A stretch of 64,000 bases of DNA from contig CM062202.1 of the NCBI GenBank assembly GCA_031216445.1, positions 21,103,501-21,167,500 of the forward strand, written 5' to 3'. Made by a program: the position numbers and the translations under genes. The number at the start of each line of letters is the position of its first letter. Position 1 is the first letter of the stretch. Below the pieces are notes generated by a model. That model saw nothing but the letters and a program-made list of their open reading frames with translations, made no database searches and was not told the origin of the DNA. This document shows, piece by piece, positions 10,412 through 22,385 of this stretch. This DNA comes from Lateolabrax maculatus. Its lineage: Eukaryota; Chordata; Actinopteri; Acropomatiformes; Lateolabracidae.

Positions 10412-12160
10412 ACCCACAAACTCATAAACCACCAAAGGGTGTGGACATTATTGTGGACTGACCAACCAACCAACCAACCTATAGACCTATAGAGCTGCTG
10501 GTCACAGCTAATAAACACAAGAGCAGACATCCAGCACACACAGGCCCCACTTATACACTGCAGAGCAAACTCTGACAAACAATTATTGTGCCATTCCTCC
10601 CACTGACCAGCACCCTTCATATTATGGTCTACATCTGCACCGTGGGTCCAACCTACTGTGTGTGGCACTTGTACAAGTGCTAAAGCAATCAGGTATTTAT
10701 AGAGAAAAAAAGCATTACAATATCCTCTCAACCTCTTTTTAACCCGGACAAAGTTCAAGTGGCTAATTTTTATTTCCATTGTACTGAAGAGAATAACAGC
10801 GAGGGAGAGAAAAACACATTGTTTATTGCACATAATTTGCTCAGAAAGTTGCGCTTTGTTGTTTTGTGCAGGAAATTAATTCAGGTGGAAAACACACGGG
10901 GGTTCAATGGATTAAGCCCGGCATGTGTTTGTGGCGTATTGTACTACAGGCGCTCTAAAAAGGCACCTGCCTTGTAATACAATGTAAAACAAGCTTCCAC
11001 CATTTCACAGCACTGAGGCAAAAGCATGTTAGCTGAGTGCAGCCACATTATCACTCTGCCCCCCTGTTTTGTCTTATTTAGCCTTGAGATCTGTTATTTT
11101 ACCAGTGGAGCTGGTAGATACAAAGCCAAATAGCCAGTAGCCAGAAATGGATCAGCGATGGCTGGTGAGTGATGGGAGAGTCCGCAGTATGTATGAGGGA
11201 AGTGATTTGAGCTCCTATTGTTGCTCTGCACTGTGTTGGTAGCCTTGACTTGAAACATAAAGCCTCATCAGCAGCCAGTGGAGCAACAATCTTCCTCACA
11301 ACTGACACAAACACAAATGGAGAAAGCACCCACACAGGGACACACACAGACAAGGATATGTATAAACTCTATTTAAAACTGCCACCAGTTTTCGGCACAT
11401 TCAGCCATTAAGATGAAAGTGATGGTTTCAAAAGAGGAATGCAGCAATGAAGTGGAAACAACCTTGGTGGGTTCATTCATTGGCTGTCTGATGCCATCTC
11501 TCTGGGGAACAGTGGTTTTCTGGGAGCTATGAGGCCAGACGTGCAAACGCACCGACACATTAATACAGTAAATATACACATGTAAAAAATACATACCATG
11601 GATGTATACAATACATGCATCCATTCAGATGATGCAAAAGTACATTCAATGAACACATTCTCCGTCGCACACACCCTCATAAATAATCTCAGTCAGTCAA
11701 ATCTTTCGTACATGTTAGTGCACTTCAAAGTCCTTAACAGGCAGGTGTGCAGCCTAGGAAGTAATTGTCACAATAGCATTACTTATTTGCCAGTGACTTA
11801 GTTACTCACTTAATTAGTTACTTACTTATTTCAGTTACACTCATCCTTGGACTGGCTGTTCCAAGTTCTATCTGACTGTTCAAATTAATTTTGGACAATA
11901 TTGAAGTGGTTTAATATTTAAAATTGTATTAAAGTTGGATTTTTGAAAGCTCAATTGATGAAATCCTAGATTTGTTCAGCTATTTATTTTATTTTCTGAT
12001 TAAAATGAATTAAATATTAAATCTATAATTAAATACCAAATTACACAATATTCAATCCTCAGCAGATCAATGCTTCAATGCTTGCAAGCAAAAGCCATCA
12101 TCAGTTGCACAGATATGACTGAAGATAGGCAGTCTCTCATCAGTTCTTATACTTTGAGAA
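10411..12160. other. Non-coding spacer
   Basis: Contains a small (CCAA)4 tract at 10462-10479 and an AT-rich part at 11830-12060. All frames are under 90 codons apart from the microsatellite-spanning one. No gene seen. Confidence 0.45.
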
Positions 12161-12161
12161 T

Positions 12162-12168
12162 CACACAC

Positions 12169-12207
<39 letters not shown>

Positions 12208-12222
12208 CACACACACACACAC
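12162..12222. repeat. (CA)n microsatellite
   Basis: About 30 units with two GC interruptions. Confidence 0.98.
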
Positions 12223-13840
12223 AACATTAACTATCACAATCAACAGGATTCACATGATCATACTCAACAAAATTCATTTTGACCTTGTCTTTATCTTTTC
12301 TTGATATTCTTCTCTTATCATGCCTTTCTGTGTTTTAAAAGGTTCGGCACCTGCACCTTATCCCTAACTCCCCACACAGTCCACTGTCTGGCGATTACTT
12401 TCTCCGAACCATGTGAAAATACATAAAGCAATTATATTCTTTGTTTACAGAACTATGTGCATCAATTTCTTTCAGGACACTCTGACAGGAGTCTTTTATG
12501 ATGAGTTTTCCTGTCTTTAGTTCCACAACAACCTATATTTTGTAATATCATGGTGGATAAATATTAAAAACACATATAATCATTTTAGCAAAAATGTGAT
12601 CTTATTGGAAAACACATCATTATAACAAGAATTTCCCTCACAGAAGTTAAACTGAAAGTGAGAGAACCAGAATAATTCCTCATTGCACAGGAAAACTGTG
12701 TGTGCACGTTAAGCACAGTACATCTAAGTTGAACTGAGAAGACAGTCTCTAAGCTGTATTATATAACGGACAGTTGGGCTAACCTGGGAGTTCATTTAAA
12801 ACTTGTATGATGCTCTTGTTTCTTGTCTGACTTCTTTCTACCAATGTTGCTCCGTTCCAAGCTCTCATCAGTTAACACAATGAGCTCATTGCTGTTATTA
12901 CCGGTAAATATGATGGCCAAAAGTGTAATAAAACACCATAAAGATAAACAACATTAATGTACTGTAGCTATGGTGAGAAAATAAATAAAATATTATTATG
13001 AAGACCTAATCCTTATACATCTAGAACGTTTCAGAGATTTAAACAGACAGCATGAGTAGCAGCAGTCTGCACTCTCATCATGCTTTTTCAGTATTCAGTC
13101 AGAGAGAGGCTGTGCTGTGGATATGGTGGGTTTAGTGAGTGAAAGCACAGAGGCTTAAATGCTACTTAAATTGCGCTCTGTGAATAGTCCCACATATGGC
13201 ATGTTGCTCTTTGTCCCTCATGACCAGTTGGCGGCTGGTTAAGAGGCCAATCGTCTCTGACCCACTGCTACATACCAGCTGGGTGGGTGGGGCAGACAGA
13301 CAGACACACAAAAAATAGAAATGAGTGGGGCTGTCAGCCTTTGAGAGAATAACATAATCCATCAGTATGGTTATAGAAAAACAACATATTTATTTTCTCT
13401 TTCTCTTTTCTCTCTCTGTTCTTGAGAACAGCCTGCTTGTGATTGACCTTACAGCACAGAGATATTTACCGCCCCGTAAATGTATTGTCTCCCTCAAATG
13501 ACTGATAATTTTCAAAAGATTCACATATGTCACATATTTGTTTGGATCATCCCAAGTGAACTGATCATCTTCTAATGTGTTCTGAATTTGTGAAGATTTG
13601 TTTTCACTTTGATATAAAAGAGTCTTTTTCTGTTGATTGGTGTCAAAAAATCAATAGAATCAATTGTGGAACATATAATTGAAAAAAACAGACCAATAAA
13701 ACTTTAAAACTGCAACTCATTCTGAGTATAATTCTGTCACACTGTTTGACCCAATGTGCTTTTGAGCTATTTGTCTGAGATTCAAAGTCATTCTTTGCTA
13801 TTCACAACTCCAAGATTATACAAAAATAATTGCCTGCAAT
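12223..13840. other. AT-rich non-coding spacer
   Basis: No frame above 66 codons and no recognised repeat. Composition is 60-65 percent A+T by eye. Confidence 0.45.
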
Positions 13841-14050
13841 AAAGTGTGAACTCTGCAATCCCATTACAGCCCTCCTAGCTCCAATCCAAGTGGCGTTTTG
13901 AATGGCTTCGCTTTGGGTTACACCCATCTCAACCTGGTTCAAATTTTTTGCAGAGGCGATGACAGGTCAACAAAGGCAATTACATCCCAACGCTTTAGGG
14001 AGCTATTTTCAACAGAGAGACAAGGAGTCATTTAATTGAAATAGCTATGA
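13840..14050. promoter_or_regulatory. Candidate cis-regulatory block with MEIS, receptor and SOX sites
   Basis: A 17-base span holds TGACAG (13960-13965, MEIS/TGIF), AGGTCA (13964-13969, nuclear-receptor half-site) and AACAAAGG (13969-13976, SOX), each overlapping the next. The flanks are unique and carry further AT-core motifs. Confidence 0.3.
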
Positions 14051-14570
14051 TTATTGAAATGTTTTTTTTACTGCCACTTTGAACAGCTTAAATGTTTTAT
14101 AATTTGACAACCACTATTCATTTGCTGCCAATGAAATCCTAAAACTATTCAGTGCCACTCAGTGGTACAAAACATAGAAGAAAGGATGAATCATAAATAA
14201 CTTTAGGTAAGAACCCCCCCACCCACCCACCCACACACACATAAAGAGGTAAAACTGAAAGAGTCAAACTCCCCCTCTCTTCATCATTCACAATCAATGG
14301 AAAATGTCAGAGCTGAGAGTCTGGATCTGATGGTGTGGAATAGCACTATGCCGGCTTCAAGACTTGGTTGACGGAGAGCTGAGAACATATGTATTACTTA
14401 CAATAGCTACTATCTGGTAATCAACTGTAGAATGCCTGTGTTGTCAAGTGTGTGATAAATTGAACTGAATACCACGGGGGAAAAGAAACCTATTGTGTTA
14501 TAATCAGCCCAAATGATATTTGGTTATGAAAAATGGCTTTAATCTAGAGCCAGAGTCTGCATAATGGAGC
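14050..14570. other. Non-coding spacer with (ACCC)n
   Basis: C7 followed by (ACCC)n and CACACA at 14214-14241; otherwise unremarkable. Confidence 0.5.
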
Positions 14571-14800
14571 CCAGCCAAGCGTAGAACAAGGCTTTGGTTT
14601 AGTAGGGATGCCACCTGACGCTGGTCATTTGCTAGTGTCATGGCTACTGAGGAAGATGAACGTTTTGCGGGAATGATTAAGCTTCTTCAAACAGCCAAAT
14701 TCTTGCTGCAGAGCGCACAAGACTCTTAGCCAGCATCATTTCAACATGTTAGGGAAACTGCATGCATCATTGCATGACAGTCTTATTGTCACTGCTGTGA
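14570..14800. promoter_or_regulatory. Candidate cis-regulatory block
   Basis: Unique sequence with TGATTAAG at 14674-14681 and a close-packed ATGCAT...TGCATGACAG cluster ending at 14780 (POU-like cores and a MEIS-type TGACAG). No coding potential seen. Confidence 0.22.
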
Positions 14801-15400
14801 CCTAACCATGAACTTCAACACAAACCTCTGGGCGACCCCCATAACAATGTTTACAGTCACCCCTGTAACCAGAGAGAGAGAGCAGGAAAACCCACACTGA
14901 TGACCTTCGAGGAAATAAAAGAAAGTCCTTGCGCTCTGCAGTAGTATCCGTCACGTACTGCAATGAAATGACATTCACTGCTGCTGCTGGCTGCTCTGTA
15001 ACCAATTTTTACAGCCAGTGCCATAACACAGATCACATACTGCATCCCTGGCCCAGGTCTGGCCCAGCTTGACACATCTGCTCCCCCGTCCACAGAGTGC
15101 AGAGCAGCGTCCATCAGTATTCTAGGTGAGGTCTGGTCCCTATGAATATTTGAGTTGCTCGCAGACTCGCCACCGAGCGCAGCGTAAAAGATGCTGGCTG
15201 CAGTTCAAAGGCCTCTTAGCATCAAAAGGAATACAGGGCTGAAGCAATTTCAGAGGAGAAGGGGGAGACAAGGGGGAGTAACAGCAGGTTGCAGAGGGGG
15301 TAAGGTGCAGGAAAAGCCCAGTTAAGATTAGTAACAGGGCATTAAAATAAAATGGAAATTATAACAGTCTTTCCCTGCATCTGTTTTTTTTTCTCTGGCC
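14800..15400. other. Non-coding spacer
   Basis: Two overlapping minus-strand frames (14802-15005, 14857-15114) lack protein-like features. A G-rich stretch lies at about 15255-15305. Confidence 0.4.
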
Positions 15401-15725
15401 TGAATCGCACCACAGCTCTTGCAGGTGTAAATAACAAAGGGGATTGCACTTTATTGGCTACTGATAGAGAGTTACCCAAAGTCAGCATAGTAATTTACTG
15501 AGCCTGCATTCAGTGGTTGGTATTCATCAATCATCTTCGAGCTGGAGCGCTGATCTGTAGTCAGTTCAGGTCATTCAGGTTAATGTGAATACGATGATCA
15601 AAGTCAGCCAGTCGGCGATTCCACCTCAGCACTCCTCATCTGTAAAACTGGATAAATATCAGCTAATGTGCTCATGGTTAGAGGCGAGCTGCACAGGCTC
15701 ATCAGGATTGTGTAGCGGTGCATCT
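15400..15725. promoter_or_regulatory. Candidate cis-regulatory block with SOX and TCF sites
   Basis: AACAAAGG at 15433-15440 (SOX), TTAATG near 15580 (homeodomain) and ATCAAAG at 15597-15603 (TCF/LEF) lie in a unique CpG-retaining stretch. Confidence 0.28.
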
Positions 15726-15854
15726 ACTCATATCAAATGCACACACAAACACACGCGGAGTTGATTAGAGAAAGGTCAATCTTCCTTCTGTCTCCTCCAC
15801 TGTTCACACTTGCCACATTCAGGCAGTGCAGAAGCCATCCCTCTCTCTCTCTCA

Positions 15855-15858
<4 letters not shown>

Positions 15859-15896
<38 letters not shown>
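15859..15896. repeat. (CA)n microsatellite, preceded by (CT)n
   Basis: About 19 CA units, directly after a short (CT)n tract at about 15840-15852. Forms an inverted pair with the TG run at 16024-16064. Confidence 0.98.
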
Positions 15897-15901
<5 letters not shown>

Positions 15902-16022
15902 AGTCACACAGATTGTGGGGCTTCGAGAGGACATGCAAATCCAAATATCGAATCAACCAATTCACAAGTGCTGAAGCAAGGTGTGAGAGATTGTAAGGTG
16001 GCACTGGTGGCTGATGTGTTGG

Positions 16023-16023
<1 letters not shown>

Positions 16024-16065
<42 letters not shown>

Positions 16066-16072
16066 TTTTTCT

Positions 16073-16102
<30 letters not shown>
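16024..16102. repeat. (TG)20, T-tract and G20 run
   Basis: A TG run (16024-16064) is followed by C and T tracts and then 20 consecutive G residues (16083-16102). The order pairs a poly-pyrimidine and a poly-purine block and could form Z-DNA or G-quadruplex structures. Confidence 0.97.
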
Positions 16103-16103
<1 letters not shown>

Positions 16104-16329
16104 GTACCTGATACAGATGATAAAATGCCCAAGGCTTCATTGACCATCCCTCTACTTTGGTTGCCCACTCACGGTTTTGTGAGCAGCAGTGATGACATTT
16201 TTGGGGGGGTTTTGTTTCTGCTCATTCTATCCATCTATTCTCCAGCGAAGAGATAACAAAATAACAACAAAAAAAAAACTCTTTCCTTCATTCTTGTTAC
16301 TGGCAAAATAAATATATTACAGCCACGCA

Positions 16330-16500
16330 TGATCAGACTGCAGTGAGGGAGAAAGGAGGGATGTGAGAAGGGAAAAGAAAGAAGAGAGAGAAACACACTC
16401 ATCTATTTTTCATGGCTCCTCGCTGCAGCTGAACCTGTCCGATCGAGAGAGAGAGGGAGGTGAATAGGAGAAAAGGAGGGAGGTTCTTCTATTTCTCGAT
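16330..16500. repeat. Purine-rich tract
   Basis: Nearly all-purine stretches at about 16344-16392 and 16444-16487, mostly GA and GGA units. Confidence 0.7.
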
Positions 16501-16589
16501 ACAAGCTAATCTTTTTCTGGTGTCCTCACATGTTTACTAAACTTGGCCGGGAAGGCCAGACGGAGGGCTTTTTTTTTTCTTCAATTGAT

Positions 16590-17045
16590 GCCTGCTGCAG
16601 CTCTTTCTTCAAGGTTCTCCTGCTTGTTGTAAATTGATCCAAGTCAACTGTCCACTGAATTCAGACCTCTGCTTTTGACTACTTGTAATTCTATGAAGCA
16701 ATCACACTCAAGAGAGAGCTCGGCTGTTCAGTTGGTCCAGTGCCAAAACGGGCTCACCGTGTAGCATGTGCAAGCTGTCCACAATGTCAGCATATATGCA
16801 TTTTACATGTACACGATTGAGTCTGTTCGGTGTGCAGTGTCGAGCTCCTGTCAATCATGCTTGGACGACCACCCTGAGGGTGGGTTTTGGAGGTCGTGTT
16901 TGCAGGAAGTCAGTCATAAGTAAGGGATCGCAGCAATGGAAGCAGGGAAAAGGCGAACTATATAATCCAATCAATTCCTCATAACTGTTGTTCATTAATT
17001 GTTCACACTAATCTTATTATGGCGGTTGAGGCCACAAGACCTGCA
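16590..17045. promoter_or_regulatory. Candidate cis-regulatory block
   Basis: Unique sequence with a nested inverted repeat at 16865-16897 (outer arms ACGACC/GGTCGT, inner ACCCT/AGGGT) and a TAATT...TTCACAC...TAATC cluster near 16996-17012, where TTCACAC (17002-17008) is a T-box core. Confidence 0.22.
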
Positions 17046-17159
17046 AAATGATACCATCCGATAAAAATCTCACCCATTAGTCATACACCTGTACTCATTT
17101 TTCCTATCATTTACACTATCTTTGCTATCTTCTTTTCGGTGCTGGTGTGTTTGTGGGCA

Positions 17160-17178
17160 TGTGTGTGTGTGTGTGTGT
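17160..17178. repeat. Short (TG)n microsatellite
   Basis: About nine units. Confidence 0.9.
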
Positions 17179-17179
17179 C

Positions 17180-17560
17180 ACTGGAAATCTGGGTAACCTT
17201 TCAGATGATAATCTTTTCCCCCATGACTCACACATTCCCCCTGCTAGATTATGCTAATGCAACATTTGAGCCAGCAGCAGTCAATGAGCGGGAGACAGCG
17301 GACCCTGTTTTAGTGAACCGGTGGTGCATGACGCAAAATGCAGATGATAAGAGCCATGTGCAAAGCGAACACGGGGCGGTGACTATGTTTAGTCAGTTTT
17401 GTATCTGAAAATTAGGAGAAATATATATAAAGTGAGAGTTAAGGATTGGCACCAGTCATTACTTTCTGACAGTTTTTCAATGGAGAGACTCCATCTTTTC
17501 CAACTATTGATTTTAGCCATATTTGTTCGAAATTAGGAATAGTAATGTCAGTCTGTCTGT
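17180..17560. other. Non-coding spacer
   Basis: No repeat or frame of interest apart from the tail of an 89-codon frame that starts in the TG run. Confidence 0.45.
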
Positions 17561-17676
17561 GAACGTAGTAAACAGACGTGCTAGATGGCAGCGTATTAAA
17601 TATTGTCATTGTGCATATGTTAGCATGCTGATGTTAGTATTTAGCTATTGCAGCCTCAGCCATAGTTTGCTGAAGT
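17561..17676 (+). repeat. Fragment of a teleost interspersed repeat
   Basis: The segment GTGCTAGATGGCAGC (17578-17592) followed by GTCATTGTGC and ATGTTAGCATGCTGATGTTA (17617-17636) matches from memory a repeat widespread in fish introns, in which TTAGCATGCTAAC and TTAGCATTTAGCT units recur. Family name not known to me. The fragment appears truncated at both ends. Confidence 0.5.
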
Positions 17677-19330
17677 GTATAAACAACTGCAATGTGATGT
17701 TGGATCAAGTGCCCTATAGCTAGAGGTGAGTAATACGTTGGCATTCAATTTGATTTGTTTGATTCATTCATCCAAGTCCGTGATGTCCCGAATTCTACAA
17801 CTGTGAGACAAAGTTGACATGGATGTGTAAATCAACTGCTTCCCCTAATAACCCTGTTTACCTGACTGTTCATAGGGATTTGCGTCTGCCGCAATTTGAA
17901 AGCACATTACTTTAGGTGCAACTTGTGAAAGACATGCTGGAAATAGGGAGATAAGGCATGCAGTTGTTGTGACCCTGGCAACTTTGGATAAGCATACAGA
18001 CAGTGCTGTGGGGAATTTATGGACAGGTGTTTAATAATGTAATGCTGGGAGAAAAAAATGGGAAATCTCCACCTGTCAAACCTCAGGCCAGGATTCACTA
18101 TTTTTTTCAGCCCTGGCTTGGTCCATCAACTCCTGAGAATAATATCTGGCTCTCGTTAGCTTGGAAGATACTGTGTCTTATCCAGCCAGTCTTTTTACTT
18201 TGCATTTCTGCATTTTTTCCTTGGGACAATACCACACAGTCTGGCTGATTAAAAACTGAACCATATGTAGTTGAAAGCTGCATAGAGCTGCCCAGTGTTG
18301 ATTCTCAGAGCACTAGTAACTATTACTTTACAGTCAACGTTCATGCCAAAGATATTCATTTATAAAGCTTTAACATACCCCAATACCAACACCACTACCT
18401 TATTTAAATGCAACACCCGTTTAATTGTGACAGCCCTCCCACCCCTTGCACTATGCCAGGTGTGCAGGGCATGGAAATACCAAACGAACAGGCAGGTGCG
18501 TTTCAAGGTCAACAAAATGAAAACATGGCTTAGATCTGCAGGCATCACACGGCTAAGAAACTGCAGGCCAGACATGTAAAGCGAGTACGAGAGAGACTAC
18601 GGTATGTGTAATGCATGTGAACATCTAAGTTTATCTACTGTTTGTAATGTTTCACAGAGCAGCAGTATCTATGTCTATACAGTGTGCCCATGCATAACCA
18701 TGTAAGCCGTCCTATCTGTGTGCATGTGCACGCCCCAAAATGTGGATGAGAGAGTAGTTTAATTATAGTCTGATTACACCTCAACATCTTCCCCTCACTC
18801 CTCTCGTCTTCCTCCCCTCTTCTTTCTTTTTTTCCCTTCTTGAACCACTTTCCATAATACAAGGCCTCTTGTTTCTTATTAATGAGATGCATTAAAATGC
18901 ATAGATTACCCCACCACCACTACTATGTCCCCCACATATATTTCTTCCTCTGCATTTTAAGGCGTTACATAGAGTTTATTCACTGCCTGTTAAGGACTGT
19001 GTATCCATATTGTTCTCCACCTAATATTCTGCAGGCATCGACCCTGCAATATCCACACTGCACTACAATTCCCCAAGGAGCCTGAATATCAGTTAATCAC
19101 TAGTTAGGGAACAATTTGTTTTAATAAATGGTACACTTTGTGGTTTAAAGTTTAAATAATGTTATTATTGCTCAAGTTATTACCGCAAAACAGTGAAACC
19201 AATTCAGCGACAGAAACTCAGAGTGGAATAAGATATTTTAAAAGGTACTTCAGAGGAACTGTCTTTAAAATTAGAACGATGATGCCGAACAATTACCTAA
19301 TTGGTGTAATTGAACCATTCTACCCTGACG
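17677..19330. other. Non-coding spacer
   Basis: Opposed frames at 18295-18579 (+) and 18360-18575 (-) and a pyrimidine-rich stretch near 18780-18842 are the only things of note. Confidence 0.45.
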
Positions 19331-19333
19331 GGG

Positions 19334-19357
19334 CTGATACACCCTTGAAAGTATCAG
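19334..19357. repeat. Inverted repeat CTGATAC/GTATCAG
   Basis: Perfect 7-bp arms (19334-19340 and 19351-19357) with a 10-base loop. The same arms recur as a tighter palindrome at 20499-20513. Confidence 0.8.
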
Positions 19358-21950
19358 TTTGAGTAGTTCTTCAGCAGTTTTCTATCCTGTACTGATTTAC
19401 CCTTTCATTAGATATATAGACACTTTAGCTGCAATTTGAATCTCCCATAATCCCTAAACACCCACAAGAGTTTCAGTGAAATAACATGATGAGAAATTTC
19501 TGTTGGTTTGCATAGGTAACCTCCATTTTGTTGACATCCTTCTCACTGAACGTTCATGGTGTGAACGTGCAGTGTTTTATAAGCTTTGTTTACTTTTGGT
19601 TCCATTGCTAACACCAGCTATCAAGCAACCTCGTCAAATACAACTGTATTTACCTTGGAAGAGAGGAAGCAAGGCAGGTGGGCATGATCAGCTTCCTGGC
19701 TGATTAGCTGCAATGTGATTTTACTTTTAAATGAGCTGAGCCTTAATTAATATGTAGGAGACTTAACAAAATGTGTACTAAACTGTAAGGCAGAAAAGTT
19801 AGTCAGACGCTGGGGCCTCAAGGATGTCTGAAAGTCACACAGAAATGCTGGCTTGCCAGTTTTTGAAGATGGCATGGGAGATATGTTATGCTACACAAAA
19901 AGATAGACTGCGCCCGATGTTGTGATTGCAAGAAAAAGTTCCATCTTATCTCCAGGTATTTTTCTATGAAGAAAACAAACACCATCATCCCTTGTTTTTG
20001 TTTTTTTTGCGATTAGTCATTTGTCTTGCCCCCGTCCCCTGCGCCCCTCCTCGCCCCTCCTCGCCCCTCCTCATCTTTAATATCTCTCTCTTTCTCAGTA
20101 GCCGTTCCACACTGTCAGCCAATTCCTGCCTATCTGCGGCCCAAAAGTGGCTGTGCTTGGCTGATTCTACTGATAAGAGACTGAATGCCTGCTGTCCACA
20201 AAGGCGGTGGGGGAGTGGGGTGGGGTAGAGCAGGGGGATGAAAAACAGAGAGAAATGAAGAAAATGAAAAAGAAAAAGAATAACTATTACTATTTTGGTA
20301 TAATTTGTAAAAAGCAAGCTGGGTTAGTGTTTTGAGACCCAACTAGCAAGATACATACCGACTTCTAGACTCACCTCAGTTGTACATACATAAAATTATG
20401 TTTAACTGATGTTTGAAAGAGCCCCTGTGAGGTACTTGACTTGTCAGAAAGGAGAACAGCTCCATAAAAAGTATCTTTTCCTCCCCAGTCAGGGGCAGCT
20501 GATACTGTATCAGTAGAGGATGATGAAGAATTTGCATTTACATCAAATGGTGATGAGGGGAGTGGTAGAGGCAGTGTGGGAGAGAATGAGGGAGGGTTAA
20601 GGTCAAGTTGTACTTCATAGAGGAGACACTAATCTCCTCAGAGGGAAAGAAAGAGAAGTACCCTGGAAAGAGTAGAGCTGGAGGAGGGATGAGGATGGGG
20701 GAAGATGAACATAGTGGAACCATAAATTTACTGCCGGCACCGGCGCTGCGCCGGAGCAGACGTGGGAGCAGAGTGAACACACATGCAGCTACAAGTCTTT
20801 TCTGTGTCCGTGGTTGTAATGCACTGGGCCGCTTTGTGCACACATACAGACCCAGTGACAGGCATCTGGGGCAAATTACAGGTCACAAGACAGATGAAGA
20901 GCCAGAAGTAAGGTTGAGATTCAAGGTTACACAACTTTGATCGACACTAATGTGGATCAATCTGAAAACACCATTGATATGTAGAAAGTTTTCCATTTGT
21001 TAATTCTTGGTCATTGTCTAAAAAAGGTGCCATCCGAAACACCAAAACAATGGAAAAACACAGAAATATATATATTCAAATATATATGAATGGTAGCATT
21101 GGATGAAATGAGGGGAATCATTGAAAAAAACAGGTCAACTATAAAATGTTGAAAGACTGACCAGCTACAATGCCATTTACAATAGGCTTCTTAGCGTTGT
21201 GGTAAAGTGCAGTATATTGGCATTGTGTCTGAAAGGTTGGCAATCTCACAGTATTGGTTTTTCCCTGTCCACACTACATCGTGAGACCAGCATTTTCAAA
21301 TGTATTCACTTTAGAGAGGATCTACCAAAACCTCACTTTCTGAGAGTGGAAAAGGCCAGCTTACTATAGATGGAGGGATGAAATGAAGAGAAGAAAAATT
21401 ATGGTTTTCAAATGTATCCGCATCATTGTGAACACGGTTGAAATCTTGAGGGATGATGCTTTCTGTTTGAACGGCGACCTTAAGTTTGCCTCCTCTGTGT
21501 TGGTTGCCAACACAGGGTTTACCAAGAGGTTTGTACACAACCTCTGGTGGAGCAAAGATCATAGATATACACACATACACACTCTCTCTCTCTGTCTCTC
21601 ACACAAACACACACAGAAGCAGACCAGTGTGCATGCTGTGAGCAATCTGTGCCCTTTGCTGTAAGTTTCCTGCTGTGCTACACAGACACCAATGCTCTTT
21701 TCCCTCCCCATGTCCCCCAGTGCTCACACATAGCGATCTCTTTAATGACTGCCAAGAGATCAGATCTTCATTTATCAGACAGACTGCAGAATAAACAGCA
21801 TCAATTGTCTTTACTCAGTGTTTGAGGATCAAATCCCCGGCCCACAGTGACAGATTTGGGCAAATTAGAAAACTTAAATCTTCTATCAAACTTGACCCCA
21901 GTGAGAAGCAAGCAGAAAACGGGCAACCGTTACTGTTGCTGTAAGCTAGT
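19358..21950. other. Non-coding spacer with low-complexity patches
   Basis: Holds a 10-bp tandem repeat (three copies of a CGCCCCTCCT-type unit, 20041-20072), a purine-rich part at 20560-20710 and CT/CA runs at about 21580-21616. The frames here oppose one another on the two strands. Confidence 0.45.
20499..20513. repeat. Perfect palindrome CTGATAC-T-GTATCAG
   Basis: Fifteen bases, with 7-bp arms identical to those at 19334-19357. Confidence 0.85.
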
Positions 21951-22260
21951 GATATGTTGCATGTTGCCCTAATTAGCTGAAGGGAATGAGGCGCCTGAGA
22001 GATGATTTAATTTTCAGGCTGAAAATACAAATGTCTCAGTCAAGAATATTCCTACTGATGCACAGAGCAACACCCCAATTAGTCATAAGAGAAAAAAGGA
22101 AGAATATGCGGGGACATTTTTCAAGTTAAGCGTTGGAAATGGCCCAAATGCAACATTTTTCAGCCTCAGATACATCACCATTGTTGTGCATGCATTCTTC
22201 GAATGTGCGGCTAAAGTCTGTGATTAGATTTATCAGAGAAGAATCACACTAACGTTAGCT
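21950..22260. promoter_or_regulatory. Candidate cis-regulatory block with SOX-POU-like composite
   Basis: CATTGTT (22179-22185) is directly followed by GTGCATGC (22186-22193), matching 11 of 15 positions of the SOX2-OCT4 composite CATTGTTATGCAAAT. TAATTAG-type and TGATTAG-type cores lie nearby. The block is unique and ends before the LINE remnant. Confidence 0.3.
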
Positions 22261-22385
22261 ATGTAGCAATCATTTCGGAAACTTCACATGGAGCACCATG
22301 CATAGGCCCCCTCTGACCAAATTGCACACACTGACCGCTCAGTGATGAGCTGATGAATCTCTAAATCAGAGGCTCCCTGACGGAA

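Noticed and set aside
10288..10833. 181-codon minus-strand frame, the longest in the window
   Set aside because: It runs through the (CA)n microsatellite and has no recognisable domain.
12162..12222. Regularly spaced repeat units that could suggest an array
   Set aside because: These and the other CA/TG runs are dinucleotide microsatellites; there are no CRISPR-type repeats with unique spacers anywhere.
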